Shown here: positions 49,215 to 62,622 of the stretch, one piece after another
Position numbering within the stretch: position 1 is the stretch's first letter
Layout: each line of letters opens with the position of its first letter
Assembly (NCBI RefSeq): GCF_047511655.1
Contig: NC_133396.1
Coordinates: 134,363,490-134,427,489, forward strand
Source of the DNA: Castor canadensis
Lineage: Eukaryota; Chordata; Mammalia; Rodentia; Castoridae
Length of the DNA stretch: 64,000 nucleotides
Direction: 5' to 3'
Notes under the pieces: generated by a model
The model's database searches: none
What the model was told of the DNA's origin: nothing
Seen by the model: only the letters and a program-made list of their open reading frames with translations
Position numbers and translations under genes: made by a program

Positions 49215-52110
49215 CTATGAGGCTTTGATTCTCTTGAGGTAATTCATTCTATACTTAATTTGGTGAAGAATCTTTTTAATCATAAAGGGATGTTGATTGT
49301 TCTCAAATTCTATCTTTGTATTATTAAGATAATCATATAGATTTTGGTCCTTAATTCTATTAATGTGATGTATAACATATTGTCTGGCATAGTCAACCAT
49401 CCTTGAATGCCAGAAATAAATCACATATGATCATGATTTATGATCCATTAAATGTGCTGTGGAATTCAGTTTGCTAATTGTAGTCTTTTGCATCTACATT
49501 CCTTAAAGATATTCATCAGACACATTGGGTTACTTTCTTATAGTGTCCTCTGGTGTTGGGATAATGTTGGCCTCATAAATGAGTGTTGAAATGCTTCCTC
49601 CTCTTCAGTTTCTTAGAAGACTTTAATAGAGGATTAGTGTTAATTTTTTACATGTTTGGTAGTATTCAGAAGGGAAGTCTTGAGATCCTGGGCTTTTCTT
49701 CTGTAAGAAATTTTTGTTCTTAACTCAATTTCTTTTCTCACTGTGGGTCTGTTCAGATTTTTCATTTATTTGTGATTTAGTCTTTATACGTTTGTGTATA
49801 TTTAATTATATTCATTATTTCTAGGTTGTTGACATTATTGTAAAGTGTTCATATTAGTCTCGTAAAATTTTGTATTTCTGTGCTATCAGATGTAACATCT
49901 TCTCTTTCGTTTCTGAAATGTTTATTGATTTTCATTTTCTCTTCAAAAATAGTCTCCTAGTTTTTTTTGACAACTAATGCTGTTTTTCTAGTCTCTATCT
50001 TGTTTCTTTTGCTCTGATACTCATTTTCTTCCTCCTATTATCTTTCTATCTGTTTGCTTTTCATTTTCCTGTTCTTAAAATATAAAGATAATTTGAGATC
50101 TTTCTTGTAATTCAATTAGTTATGTAATTATACCATAAAGTTCCCTTTTAGAACTGAATGCTGCATCTCATAACTGTTAGTATATTAGATATTAACATTT
50201 GTCTCAAATTCTCCTATTATTTATTTCCAGTTTATACTATATTTGGAAAAGATGCATTAGTATTAATTTTTGAGATTTTAGTGGCTTAACATATCTATGC
50301 CAGAGAATGTCTTATATGCACTTTATAAAAATGCATGCCCTAATTTTATTAGGTGTAATGGTCTGCAAAATTCTGTTAGGTCCAGTTGGTCTAGCATATA
50401 ATTCAAGTCCAATGTTTCTTTATTAATTTTCTGACTGGATCATTTATTCAGTGTTTCAAGTAGGTTATAGAAGTCTGTGATGTTAAAGAATTGCGATCTA
50501 CTTCTTTCTTCAGATCTACTTCTTCAGATCTTTTTTATAAAGATATATTCATGTATAAGGGGGATTCATTGTGACAATTCCAAATATTCTTATATTGTAC
50601 ATCAGTTACATCATCCACACCTTCTCTTCCTCTCGACACCCTCCATGCTGCACTTAAAGCAATTGCAAGAGGTTTCCTTGCTCTATTTCATATAAATATA
50701 CGAAGTCAATCAACCATATTCTCTCACCTTAATCTACTTGTCTCACCTTCACCCCTCCAACAAGTACCCCTTTCTACTGAACCTATTTCAAAATCCTGTT
50801 TTTTGTTATTAATATTTAAGTTGATGTTCAAATGAATTTATCAATGTATCCCTGCCATGATTGTACTTTACTTTTTCCATTCAACCCCTTCCATTGCTGT
50901 CTCTTACCCCTTTACCTCCTACTCCCCATTTTCGACAGCTCTCAATACATATCCTAATATCCTCTACTTTCACAGATGTTTTATGAGATTGTAGATGCTC
51001 TATCAGTCTTTTTTCTTTTCCCTCCTTCCCTGAGTTCCATAGAATAGTCTACATAAAAGTTTGTATGTGATCATGTTTCTTTTGAGTCTGTTTAATTTTT
51101 GGATCCATCTTCCATGTATGAGAGAAAATATGTGGACTTTGTTCTGAGACTGGCGAACTTCACTTATCATAATGTCCTCCAATTGCATCCACTTACCTTC
51201 AAACCACATTTTGTCATTATTTCTTATGGCTAAGTTAAGATTCCATTGTGTAAGTGAACACCAGTTTCTTGACCCATTCATCAGTGGTAGGGCATCTGGG
51301 TTGTTTACATAGCTTGGCTATTTTAAATAGTTCTACGATAAGCATTGTAGTGCAAGGGTCTCTATTGTATCCTGACTTATGTTGCTTTGGAAATATGCCT
51401 AGGAGTGGTGTCAGTGGATCACATGGCAGTTCTATTTTTAGCTTATTGACTAATCTTCAAACTGCTTTCAATAATGGTTGTACTAATTTCGCATTTTCAA
51501 CAACAGTGTCTATGGGTTCCTTTTTCATGGCATGCTTTCCAGCATTTGTTGTTGTTTTTGCTCTGAAGTTGGCTACTCTAGCTGGGGTGAGATGAAATCT
51601 TAATGTAGTTGTGATTTGCCTTTCTTTAATAGCTAGGGAAGTTGAACACTTCTTTTGTATATTTTGTCCATTTGTACCTCTTCTACTGAAAATTCCCTAT
51701 TCATCTCATGTGCCCATTTCTTCATTGGGATGTTGATTGTTTAGGAGTTGAATTTTTTAGTTCCTGCAGATTCTAGAAATTAGTTCCCTGCAGATTCTAG
51801 AAGTTAGTCCCCTGCAGATTCTAGAAATTAGTCCCTCATCAGATGAGCAGTTGGCAAAGATTTTCTCCTGTGAGCAGTCTCTTAAGTCCACTGACTATAT
51901 TTCTTTGGCTGTGCAGAAACTTTTTAGGTGATAGATCCCATTTGTTCATTCTTTCTCTTAGATGCTGAACTTCTGGATTTCTACATAAGAAGTTGTTCCT
52001 TATGCCCAAATGTTCCAGTGCATTTCCTACTACTTCCTGTAGTTGTTTCACTGTTTAATGCTTTATATTAAGGTCTTTGATCCAGTTTATCAATACCTAT
52101 ATCTATAGAG
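49215..52110 (-). mobile_element. Antisense old L1 fragments, spacer and block B
   Basis: 49215-50520 is antisense ORF2 RT (plus strand attctattaatgtgatgtat), and 50530-52110 is the 3' end of another antisense L1. From 49900 on it matches block A 11493-13690. Confidence 0.75.
51761..51838. repeat. Three-copy short tandem repeat, block B only
   Basis: A unit of about 30 bases containing cctgcagattctagaa is repeated three times. Block A has one diverged copy (near 13390). Confidence 0.8.
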
Positions 52111-52308
52111 AAAGAGGTCTGGAATTACATGTGTTAACATTATTTAGAAATTGTTGAGTGAGTTTCCTTATTTGTATTTCTGTTTCCTTTTATTATTTCT
52201 ACTTCTTTAAGGCACTGTTTCAATTTACTTTGAAGGACATATGAGCTTGAATCAAAACAACAGAGCTATCTTTTTAAAAAATATAAATAAGAATTCATAG
52301 TAAAAACT

Positions 52309-52488
52309 TAGGGCCTCACACTTGCTAGGCAGATGCTATACCACTTGAGCTGCTCTGCCAGCCCTTTTTTTTGTGTGTTGAGTAATTTTGAGATAGGATC
52401 TTGCAAACTATTTGCCCAATTGGCCTCAAATTTTGATCCTCCTGATCTCTACCCCTTCAGTAGCTGTGAGCCACTGGCACCCAGTTTG
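52309..52488 (-). repeat. Dimeric B1/ID-like SINE, block B
   Basis: Same insertion as 13887-14086, so it predates the duplication. Confidence 0.75.
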
Positions 52489-54311
52489 ATGTTCACATTT
52501 TATGTTTAGTTGGTCCCATGTTGGAGTCACACACATATACTCATATGCCATGCACACAGATGTAATTGTTATATACATTAAATGAATAGAAAATTTTATC
52601 TCTATATAATGACCTTCCTTGCCTACTTTTTCATGGTTATTGACTTAAATTCCATTCTGTTTAGTATAAGTAACTATGCCTATAGCTTTTTGGTTGGCAT
52701 TTCCACGGTCTGTCTTTTTCTTTCCTGAGCTATAGGTTGGTCTGACTGTTTGTGTCCCTGATTTAACATGACTCCTCATCACCATGAGGATAGTATTAGG
52801 AGGTGAAACTTTTTTGAGGGTTGATTAGGTTATGAGGGTTCTCTCTTCTTGAATAATATTCATACCCATATTTTTAAAAATGTCATAGTTTTCTTGTCCT
52901 TTCCACCTAGTCAGGTATATTAATTTTGAAAAATTAAAATTGCTTCTAACCAAAAGTGATTTTAACTCATGAACACTGCTCAAATATATGAACATAATTA
53001 CATTGGAAAACATTATTTTGCAATTTCCAGAAATAAAAAATAAAATTTAATATCAAATTTTCTAGAATTAAAAGCATTTAAATGTTGCCCAACATTAAGT
53101 TAAATTAAATTAACTTAAATTAACATTAAATGTTGCCAATAACATTCTTAGAATTCTCCACATGTATTGCTGTGTTTATTACACACTCTTAACTTAAAAT
53201 AGCTTATTTATATAGTTCAAAACTGATTGTGTTAATTGTAGAAAACTGGACCACGCAGATAAATACTGATACTCTTCAACTTCCAATGTAGTTGCATCCT
53301 GATTACTTCAAGGTAATTTGAAAATATTCTAATTTTAAAATACATTCAGTATACCTAGCATCCCATACACCAGAGCTTGGGAACACAGTGTGCCCTGCAG
53401 TATTGTTTGTTTACTTTGATGATCACCTGGTTATTTGGGAGCTGTGATCACTCTTGCTGCTCAGTATTAAAGAATATCATACCACATATTTCTAGCCTTG
53501 GAAAAATATAAAAATTCAAATTACAGATTTTACTGAACACATATCCCTTTCACACCATCATAAAGTTAAAAAAATTATGTTGACCACCTTAAGTTGGAGA
53601 TTGTCTCTCCAGAGAAATGAAACAACTGCTAACTCTATGATCTCTAAAGACAAATACAGTTTTGTACATATTTTATTGCATTTACTGCCTATATTTTTAT
53701 AATAAATATTAATCCACAACACAAAGTCTATGTGTATTGTTTGTGTGTGTGTTTATAGCTTATCTTGCATTTTTATAATTTTTATGCCAATATTGTGGTA
53801 GCTGTATAATCATGTAGTGAATTAAACTTTGATTCTTTCCTATGTTTAGTTGCGTTGTTAAAAGTGCAAGATTGGTGTATTTTAGAAGTGCATATATGTC
53901 ATCATTTTTACATTTATTTACTTGTAGATAAGTAATAAGTAGCAATTAGTTTATTGATAATGTAAGATATTATTTTATTTTTTACATATTGGTGAGGTGA
54001 TATAATTTTGAAGATAGCAATGATAGCTTTTTGTATTTATTGTGAAACAAATAACTTGGGAAGCCTCAGTAACTATGTAGAAATGTAGGACAGAGTAAGG
54101 AGAATGATTGGGTACAGATCAGCACTGAAGTAATTATATCTAATGTCTTTCCATGGAGGTTTTATTACTGGGACACAGCATTTTCGTTCACCAAGTTGAA
54201 TGCAGTGCTTATTAAAGTGTGGCAGTGGTCACTCAAATGTTAAAGTCATCATCAAATATCGACACAAATGCTTTTTTAATGAAAAATAGGCAAAGATATT
54301 TCAAAAATAAA
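52489..54311. other. Spacer of block B up to the pseudogene 3' flank
   Basis: Matches 14087-15359 and then 21757-22570 of block A without the provirus. The junction is near 53463-53470. No gene seen. Confidence 0.6.
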
Positions 54312-54485
54312 ATTTAACACTTTGTCTTTCTTATTATTGCTTATGTTTTCTCTTCAACAAAATTAGAGATAAGGGCAGAGCAGGTTCTGCCTGGAAGTGA
54401 GGGGGCATGGGGGGAGAGGAAAGGAGCAGGGGGAGTGGGGTAGAAATAACCCAAACTATGTATGCATATGTGAATAAATGAATTT
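54312..54485 (+). mobile_element. L1 3' tail, only in block B
   Basis: L1 3' UTR with G-rich run and acccaaactatgtatgcata tail. It interrupts the 3' UTR homologue of copy B. Block A at 22570 is uninterrupted. Confidence 0.8.
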
Positions 54486-54554
54486 TTTAAAAAGATCTGG
54501 AATAATGATGAAAAATTTTGAACAAAGGGGCACATTTAAATTACAGTAAAACTT

Positions 54555-54756
54555 TTAATCATAACTTCTTCTGCATGTGGGATACTCCAGTTTACCATCA
54601 TAACACATTGTATGAGATGGTTTAGACATTGCTTGACCATACCCACATTTACACTTAAATTCAACCATCATCCCTGATGGGGTGGAAAGGTTTTTTTAAC
54701 ATCCACTTGAACATTATGTGGACTTTCCATAATTTACTCATATATTACATGTGGAC
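54555..54756 (-). pseudogene. Copy B terminal SCR7-like (CFH20-type) exon, early stop
   Basis: Acceptor CTTTCAG kept. The first cysteine codon of copy A is CAT (His) here, a TAA falls at codon 8, and a net frame change follows. The downstream half still aligns with copy A through Glu-Tyr-Pro-Thr-Cys to the old stop at 54557-54555. Confidence 0.86.
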
Positions 54757-55229
54757 CTGAAAGAAAAATGACAAAAAAATTAAGTAGCACACGTATCTAT
54801 AAATACTGTCAAGTATTCAAGTACAATGTTTAATAATTCCTTGGTGATTCTTTCTCAAAACACTTTCCATGCAAACTCTGCAAATATTCCACATAGAATT
54901 AAAGATAAAAGTGCTAGTAAATGATGTCAAAATATGTGCTAACAGGGGACAAAAATATTTTGCTATCAAGATTCATAAGATCAATTATGATCTTCATTTC
55001 AAGAATACAAACTGAGTTATAAGAAGTATAAGATTTAATGTACAGCAAGGTGACTCTAATAAGAATACTGTATGTACTTGAAATTAGATAAGAAAGCAAA
55101 TTTTAATTGTTTTCAAAATACACATGTAAAATGGAAACTATGGATAATGATTGATGTATATTAATTTTGTTTATATAATTATGTGCTTTAGGTATAGCAA
55201 ATCAATAAATTGTCTACCTCAAGAAACTA

Positions 55230-56265
55230 GGGACAAGTCTCATGCTCCAGGCACCACAAGACACTTGGGGGTTCACTGCCATAAAAGCATCAGAGAAGAA
55301 TGTCTAATTCCTGCTGCCACATCACCATTGTAATTCCTACTGCCACCCTTCCCGTACAACACATCTGACAATACACTACTGTGAAGTCTCGGGATGAATA
55401 TCACAGTGGAGGTGCTGTTGTTCTCACCATTGCCTGTCCCCATGCAACACCTAGTCTTACACCTCTGACCAGTCAGAGGACAAATGCTTCAGACCTTTCA
55501 GCACTGGGGGGCTGCTACAGCCTGGGACCATTGACAGTAGCAAAGCTAGAATCAACAGTCCCTGAGGTACAACTATCATCTGATTGTGGCCACAACTTTC
55601 ACAGATGATAACTTTCAGATTGTCCACACAGTGCACACCCACATCCTCTGCTGTTTGAACTGCTATGAGTATCCTCACTCTTTTATCTCTCACAGAAAGA
55701 GTGGTACATCTTTTACCCAAAGGCTTTAGTTATAGGCAAAGAAGGCATAGGGAGGTTACAATGTGGTGCCTAGCTAGAAAGATCTCTCACATTGCATAAC
55801 AAATTGACACTCCAAGACACATCGTCAGGAGAAAGTTTCATACTAAGGAAGCTACACCAACGTGGCAGACATAACTGATCCACAAGATGTGAGAATGTTG
55901 ATGCAGAAACACAAGCACATGAAAATTTAAGGCAATGGGACACCTCTCCAGTAGCTTAGTTCAAAGATAATGAAGTAGATTAAATGTTGGGTGAAATATT
56001 TAAAACAATGAATTTTAAATATAAATGATTTCCAAGACAGCACAGAAAAACAACTAAATGAAGACATGGAGGTTATGAATGAGAAATTCATGAAGGAGGA
56101 AAAATGAATGAAACAGAAACTTTGAAAAGGAATAGCTCAACAAATTGGACACATATTCAGTGGATAATGTCAACAACAGACTAGATCAAGTGCAAGAAAG
56201 AATATCTGAACCTGAAGTAGATATTTTAAAATATCTCAGGCAGACAAAGAGATAGAAAGGGGGAT

Positions 56266-56336
<71 letters not shown>

Positions 56337-57620
56337 AGAGAAGAGAGCATTAAACTCTTTTGGAGCACAGTGAACAAATAGATTTCTTTATTTTCAATAT
56401 ACCCAAAGGAAAAGTTTGGGCATAGGAAGCTTGTTCAATGAACTAGAATTTTTCTAGAGCAATTAGGAGAGAAAAAGCATACAATAGGAAAGGGGGATCA
56501 AATTGTCCCTGTTTGGAGATGATATAATTCTTTATATAGGAAACCCTATCAAAAATAAAAGAACTGGTAGCAAAATCAGAAAAGTAGCAATATCAAATTA
56601 GCATAATAAAATCAGTGCTTTTCTGCATAGCAATAGTCAATAAGTTGAGAATTAATGAAAGAAATCTCATTCCCAATAATTCCAAAAATTCAATGTAGCA
56701 ATAAATTCAGCAAAAGGATTGAAAGTGCCCTATCATGAAAATTATAATAACTTGATGAAAGAAACTGAAGAGATTAAAAATTGCAGGGATCTCCCATAAA
56801 CATGGATTGGAAAAATTAGTATTAAAATGCCCATGCTACCTAAAAAGTAGCATAGAATTAATATCTAGAATATATGAAAAACTCAAAAAGCTTAGCAAAA
56901 AGTCAGCTAACCAACTAAAAATAAGAAAAATCACCTAAATAAAAAAATTTTTAAATGCAGAAATACAAATAGTCAACAAATGTATGAAAAATCCTTAACA
57001 TCATTACCTATCATAGAATTGTAAATTAAAACCACAATGAGATATCATATCACCCATTTACAGTGGCTATTACAAAAAAAAAAGAAACCTAAAAATATCA
57101 AGTGCTCATGAGGTTTTAGAGAAAAAGGAACTCATATGCTGTTGGAGAGTGTGTAATGTAAGACAGCCGTTATGGAGAACAGTATGGAGGTTTTTCAAAA
57201 ACCTGAAACTAGAGCTACCACAAATGATCTTTTTATCCCCCTACTGGGGATGAATACAAAGAAATGAAGTCAGCATACCAAAATCTGCACATGTATGTCT
57301 ATTGTACCACTATTCATAATAGCTAAGACATGGAATCAGTCTAGATGTTCATCAGTAAATGAGTTAATAGAGACAATGTATTATGTTCATATAATGGAAT
57401 ACTGTCCAGTCATTAAAAAGACATGCATCTTGTCATTTACATTGAAATGGGTGGAACTAAAGGATACTATTTTAGCAAAATAAGCAGAGAAAGACAAGTC
57501 TCATGTGTTCTCTTTAGTATAGGGAAGATTTTTAAAAATCAATGTGAATGTAGCATAGTGATTAGTAGAGTTTGGGAAGGGTGTATGTGGGGGTGAAGAG
57601 GGATGAAAGGAGGTTGGATT
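55230..57620 (+). mobile_element. Old internally deleted L1, block B
   Basis: Counterpart of 23330-25690, with a longer GA microsatellite. Confidence 0.7.
56269..56340. repeat. (GA)n microsatellite, block B
   Basis: Same locus as 24291-24320, expanded to about 70 bases. Confidence 0.95.
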
Positions 57621-57685
57621 TGATCAGTGAAAAGTATATCTATATATGGACATATCGTTATGACCCCCATTAATATGAACAATCA

Positions 57686-57782
57686 GAGGCTGGTGGAATG
57701 GCTCAACTGGTAGTGTGCCTGCTAGCAAGCATGAAAACCTGAATTCAAACCCCATCCCACCAAAAACAACAACAAAAAACCC
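57686..57782 (+). repeat. tRNA/ID-like SINE, block B
   Basis: A-box-like ggctcaactggtagtgtgcc, B-box-like gaattcaaacccc, A-rich tail. Confidence 0.7.
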
Positions 57783-58033
57783 AAAGAAAATATAGACAAA
57801 TTATAATTAAAAATAAATTATAATTCAAAAATTGTAACATTCTTAAACCATGAATATATGTAATTTCATTTGTCATTTAAATATTTTTATATAAAAGGAT
57901 TTCCAAACCTTTAATATTTGGTAGTCTGACAGCAAAAATAGTTATTTGTTAATATATAAATATTCTATTATGAACAATAGAAAATCTAATCATCACAATG
58001 ATTTTCTCAGGATCTCTGAACTTATTGATGTAC

Positions 58034-58214
58034 TTAAACATTTGGGTGGTTCTGACCACTCTCCATTTTTACATGTATTTTCTTGTTTCCCTGAAGTTGA
58101 TACAAAGATGGCACTGATATTCAACTGAAGAATGTGGTGCATATTCTTGCAATGGGAATGAAGTAATGTCTTCATTGTCAATAGGTGGAGGAGATCCACA
58201 TTTTCCTGTAGAAT
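58034..58214 (-). pseudogene. Copy B SCR6-like (CFH19-type) exon, frameshifted, donor damaged
   Basis: 181 bases against 183 in copy A. Two separate one-base deletions fall after Tyr-Gln-Cys and before the third cysteine. The donor GTAAGT of copy A has become GTACAT by loss of four bases. Confidence 0.86.
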
Positions 58215-60652
58215 CTGAAAAGCATCATTTGATTTATTAAGAGACCAAATCAATGCACAGGCAATGCACAGTGCTCTTTATAATATCAAAATTTTGTGAT
58301 TTCTGGTTATAGAATGATTGCTTGGAGAAATTTCAAAAATAAAATGGGAAGTTACACTATTTCAGTTTATCCTTTCACCTCACTGAAGGCACATATAAAA
58401 CAATGAATATGTTTGCTGTGCAATATTCCAGTGTTAACATTGGCTTAACAAATAAATTCTAAGCAGATAGATACCTGAGACAAAGTTTCAAGTTCTTACA
58501 TATAACATATTGCTGGATTTATTGTATCTCTCATCAAAGAATTATAAATTCAGAGAATGTAATGGAGAATTATTGGCTTTCTTATGCAGTGAACATGAGC
58601 AAAAAACAATTCTACCTTTACTTCAGTTAAGGAAGCACAACTAAAAATATTGGACATATTATTTTTTAAGAAACTACAAGTCTCTGGAAAAAAAGAAAAT
58701 TCAGTCTGGCTAGGAACTTCAAGGATCAAGAAATAACACTGTAATGTGGTATTTGAGTTCTCTTCTGAACTCCTCTGTATCCTGGATGGAGTACTAGAGA
58801 AGAACACACTCAGGAGTGATATCAGGATCCAATAAAGAAAATCCCAGAAGGAGCTTATCTCTTTGCCAGAGGGCCAAGAAACAGCAACCTAGCAAGACAG
58901 AAACCTTTTTGCAGTAAGATATGACTTAATCTAGAAAACACATCAATGTCCGCCTCTGTACTCTCTGTTACCAGAGGCAACCCAAGCATTGGGGTGGGAA
59001 GACCTCACTCCCCTTTTCTGTCTCATAGCCTGAAGCAAAAATGTCTTGAATCAGCAACAAAGAAACTATGCCTTACCTAATGTAGAACAAGAATCAAATG
59101 AAAGTTGTTTTTTCATCAATGACCACAGAGATCTCAGGAATTGAAAGAAAAGAACTGTCAATCTCAAATTCTATATGCACTGAGTGTATCCTTTAGAATA
59201 AGGGCATAAATGAAAACATTCTCAGACAAAAGCAGACTAAGAATTTGTCTTCAGCAGTCACCTTTATTCAGTTTATATTACTTTATGGGTGCGTATAAAT
59301 TGCACATAATAAGGAGTTTTATTATGTTGTGTACTTTGATCATATTCACCTTTTCATTACTCTGTCTTATCCCCCTCTGTTCCCTGCTTTCCCTTTACTT
59401 GTTTGTAGACTGCCTCACAGCAGAGTTACCTTTAGTATACCTAAAGGAATTCTGTAAATAAAAATGAAAGGATACCAGTAGGTGTTTGAGATTTCATGAA
59501 GGAGGAAAAAAACCCATGTAATTGATAAAAAAAGAAAGCTACAAGCATAATAAACTATCTTTCTCCTCATGAGTTTGCTGAACTATTTGTGGTGCTTGAG
59601 GGAAAATTGTATCATTTGATAATGGTGCTGAAGGCACATACAAGAAATACTAAAGGCATTTTAGTTTATAATGTGGGAAGGGTAAATTTAAGCAGAAATT
59701 TCCATATGTAAATTAAGTATAAAATGTTGACAGTAGTAGAGTCATATTTATATATGGAGCAAATACTTTAAAAATGTGGATGGGGAAAATGTCAGAGAGA
59801 CACTCAGAAAGGATGAAGATAAGTAGAAATAAAATTTTTCTTAATAATGCCCTAACATAAAGGAGGAAAAGAGAAACAGGACTAAGAGACAAAGAAAACA
59901 AATACAAACAAATAAAAAGATAGACATTCTTATCATATTGATAGTTACTTTAAATGTAAAAGGTCTAAATCTATCAATTAAAAGATTGAGAATAGCAAGA
60001 TGGATTGGTAAACAAGAACCAACTATATGCTGTCATTATCAAATTCTCTTCAACGACAACAAAATAGGTACAATTACTTAACGAAGAGAAAAATGTAAGG
60101 TGAAAAAAATGTGAAAAATGAAAATAGATAATATTCTATCCATTATTAGTTTTCCTTATTTCCTGAGATCTCCATATTGGAGTCTTCATGGCTAAGTACC
60201 CATGCTTCTTTTTATCAATACAGAAATTCAGTGGATGACCTCAGCAGTCACAGACCTTCAAATATAATCTATATACTGAAGATGCCAAAAGTTATATCAG
60301 ATTCTATGATTTCTCTTCCACTACATATGCCACATCTCAAATGGATATCTAGTTAGGGCTTACAAATGTATGTGATGTATTTTTATATACTTATTCCTCA
60401 GAAAATAACCATGACTTCATGAGTAAGATGAAGAACTTCCTTTGGCTCCTTTTTCCTTCAATCTGGCTGGATCTATCTTGAAAAAAATACACAATATTTC
60501 CTGGATGAATTCACAAAAAGAATAAAATTTTAACCATACCATTTTATTTGCATTCAAAAACATTTTCAACAAGAATAACTCCACTTTTTAAAATCAACAT
60601 ATTTTATGCTAATTAACTTCTCTAACAAAAATTGTGGAAGATGATAGTTTAC

Positions 60653-60829
60653 CTTTGCATTGAGGTGGTTTGCTCCAAGTTCCCTTTAGACAGATCCCTT
60701 CTATTTCCCTAAATATTTCTAAAGGTTGGTTATGTTTATAATGTACTTTCTTACTAGATGGATATTTGTCCATCTGTCTTGATATTATAATTGTTGCTTT
60801 CACTGTAAGTGGATTCACACAGGAATCAT
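60653..60829 (-). pseudogene. Copy B SCR5-like (CFH18-type) exon, open but second cysteine lost
   Basis: 177 bases, open, with acceptor TTTAG and donor GTAAAC. The copy A motif Tyr-Glu-Cys-Thr-Lys is Tyr-Lys-His-Asn-Gln here, which removes Cys2 and one of the two disulphides of the fold. Both N-glycosylation sequons of copy A are also lost. Confidence 0.82.
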
Positions 60830-61722
60830 CTAAATAGAAAGAAAAAGAAAGTATGTCTACCCAGTGTTCATTTTGAGTAGCGAGTCAATGAATAAAATTC
60901 CAAATATAGTTAAAGGGTCATTGAATATCACTAGGTAATCTACCATGAAGGAAGTGACTGCTTTTAATAAATGTCAGTGTAATGTTGAGGAATAAAAGAT
61001 AGTGTTCATGTCCTTAAATCTCTCCCATTCTTCACCAGAACACAGATAACTTTTTGTCATTTGGAAGCCAGTGAAGAGGAAAAATTTTCATGAACATTTC
61101 TCTTTTTGTACAATAAATATTACATGTTCTAAAAATGCAAGATAAATTGAGAAGAACATCAAACCACATTTCACAGTTAAAAATAATTAACTGCCATTGA
61201 ACTTATGGCTGTAGGTGCTAAACCCGATTCACAATAAAACATGAATGTCAACACTACAGTGCTGTAACATTTTATAGACATTTACTTTGTAAACATTTAA
61301 ATGTGACATCATTAGCAGTTATGGAGAACAAGAATGAATTGTAGATAAATGTCTATGGGGACAACCACTAGACAGCTCCTTCTAAAGTAGAGCAGGCACA
61401 AAGTCCAGGAAATCCACTCTCAGTAACACACCCCCAGAGAAATTAAGAAACAAAACAGCATGACTGTAAAATGTCATATAATTTCTTGGACATACTTGAG
61501 ATATTCATGGCTACCATCATATTTGTTTTTAATTCTATAATCATTTACCTTTGAGTGATTGAGCAATTTCAATGTATATGTTATTATACACTCTAAAGTA
61601 ATGCTTACTGATAGGTGCTTTTATTTTGCTCTATACTTATCAAAAAATCTGTGTATTCACTTATACACATCTACATAGTTACTGTAGGTCAGTCTATCTG
61701 CTTGTCACAGCAGTGTACTTAC

Positions 61723-61899
61723 TGACACGGATGCATTTGGGAGGAGGGGACCAGCCACTCTCTGTACACACAATTGTGTTCTCCTTGTTTGGAATACTAT
61801 AGCCAAGATAGCACTGAATTTTCACAGATCAATCCTGTACATATGTTCTTGATGAAGATGGAGAAATTCCAGGCTCCACATATCTGAGAACACATTGTC
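61723..61899 (-). pseudogene. Copy B SCR4-like (CFH7-type) exon, nonsense mutation
   Basis: Full 177-base length with intact splice sites and all four cysteine codons. The copy A codon CAA after Val-Gln-Asp is TGA here (61829-61831), an in-frame stop. Otherwise the reading frame is open. Confidence 0.88.
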
Positions 61900-62232
61900 C
61901 TAAACAAAACAATAATAAATGGAAAAAAGAGAGAAAAAATTAATTTGGCCGAAGTACTAAATTAAAAATGTATATTTGCAATGTTTAAATAGATTGCACA
62001 ACATTCATAAATAATGTGAAGTTAAGAGAAACTAAAAATAATAGAAAATGTTTAAAAGGATGTTATTTATCTTTAGTTTTTTAATAAAAACCTGTGTAAA
62101 TAAGAAATTATTCTCATGAAGTCTTTATCTTCACTTTTCATGTGATTTTAATGAAGAACTCATTATAAAGGACAAAACAGGGTGGTTTTGTTCCTACAAA
62201 TCTTCCTTTGGTCCTCCTCCCCCATTGTTTAT

Positions 62233-62332
62233 ATACTGAGTCTCACCAGACTGGTCTTGACTCGCAATCCTCTTGCCTCCACCTCCTGAGTGCTAGAATT
62301 ACAGGTGTGAACCACCACAACTGTGCTTTGTC
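62233..62332 (-). repeat. B1-like SINE, block B
   Basis: Counterpart of 32165-32275 with tcctgagtgctagaattaca. Confidence 0.75.
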
Positions 62333-62434
62333 ACTATTTTTTTCATTCAAATCTTTATTGTAATCCCTGTGTGCTCTTTCTTCTCCACCCTTGGAAAGAA
62401 TTATGCATATATAATTGTAAAGACATTTACTTAC

Positions 62435-62622
62435 TGCGGCATGGCACTGCTGCCACCATCCTTCTTTCATGCAGTAAATATCCCAGATGAGTTTAAAGGA
62501 ATCATATAATTGTAATCACAACAATAGCTGTATTGTTTTCCTATAGGTGCTGGAAAGTATGGTCTATATCTGTGCATAATATAGATGTCCATGTTTTATT
62601 TGTGGAAAATCACAAGGCTTCA
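62435..62622 (-). pseudogene. Copy B SCR3-like (CFH6-type) exon remnant, frameshifted
   Basis: Keeps the TTGCAAG acceptor, the Lys-Pro-Cys-Asp-Phe-Pro start and the GTAAGT donor. It is 188 bases against 195 in copy A. A two-base loss about 19 codons in brings a TAG into frame, and further short deletions follow. Confidence 0.85.

Larger units (their letters stand above)
54555..62622 (-). pseudogene. CFHR copy B, 3' part of a decayed factor H-related gene (five exons in window)
   Basis: Five exon remnants, 62622-62435, 61899-61723, 60829-60653, 58214-58034 and 54756-54555, align in order with SCR3-SCR7 of copy A. Four of the five carry disabling changes and the fifth has lost a disulphide cysteine, so no full-length SCR tail can be made. 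Order, spacing and intron content match copy A, so this is a DNA-level tandem duplicate and not a retrocopy. Exons homologous to the signal peptide and SCR1-2 would lie right of the window. They could still belong to a truncated expressed form. Confidence 0.88.

Noticed and set aside
54555-62622. Copy B as a second functional CFHR gene
   Set aside because: Independent stops, frameshifts, cysteine losses and a damaged donor rule out a full-length product from these exons.
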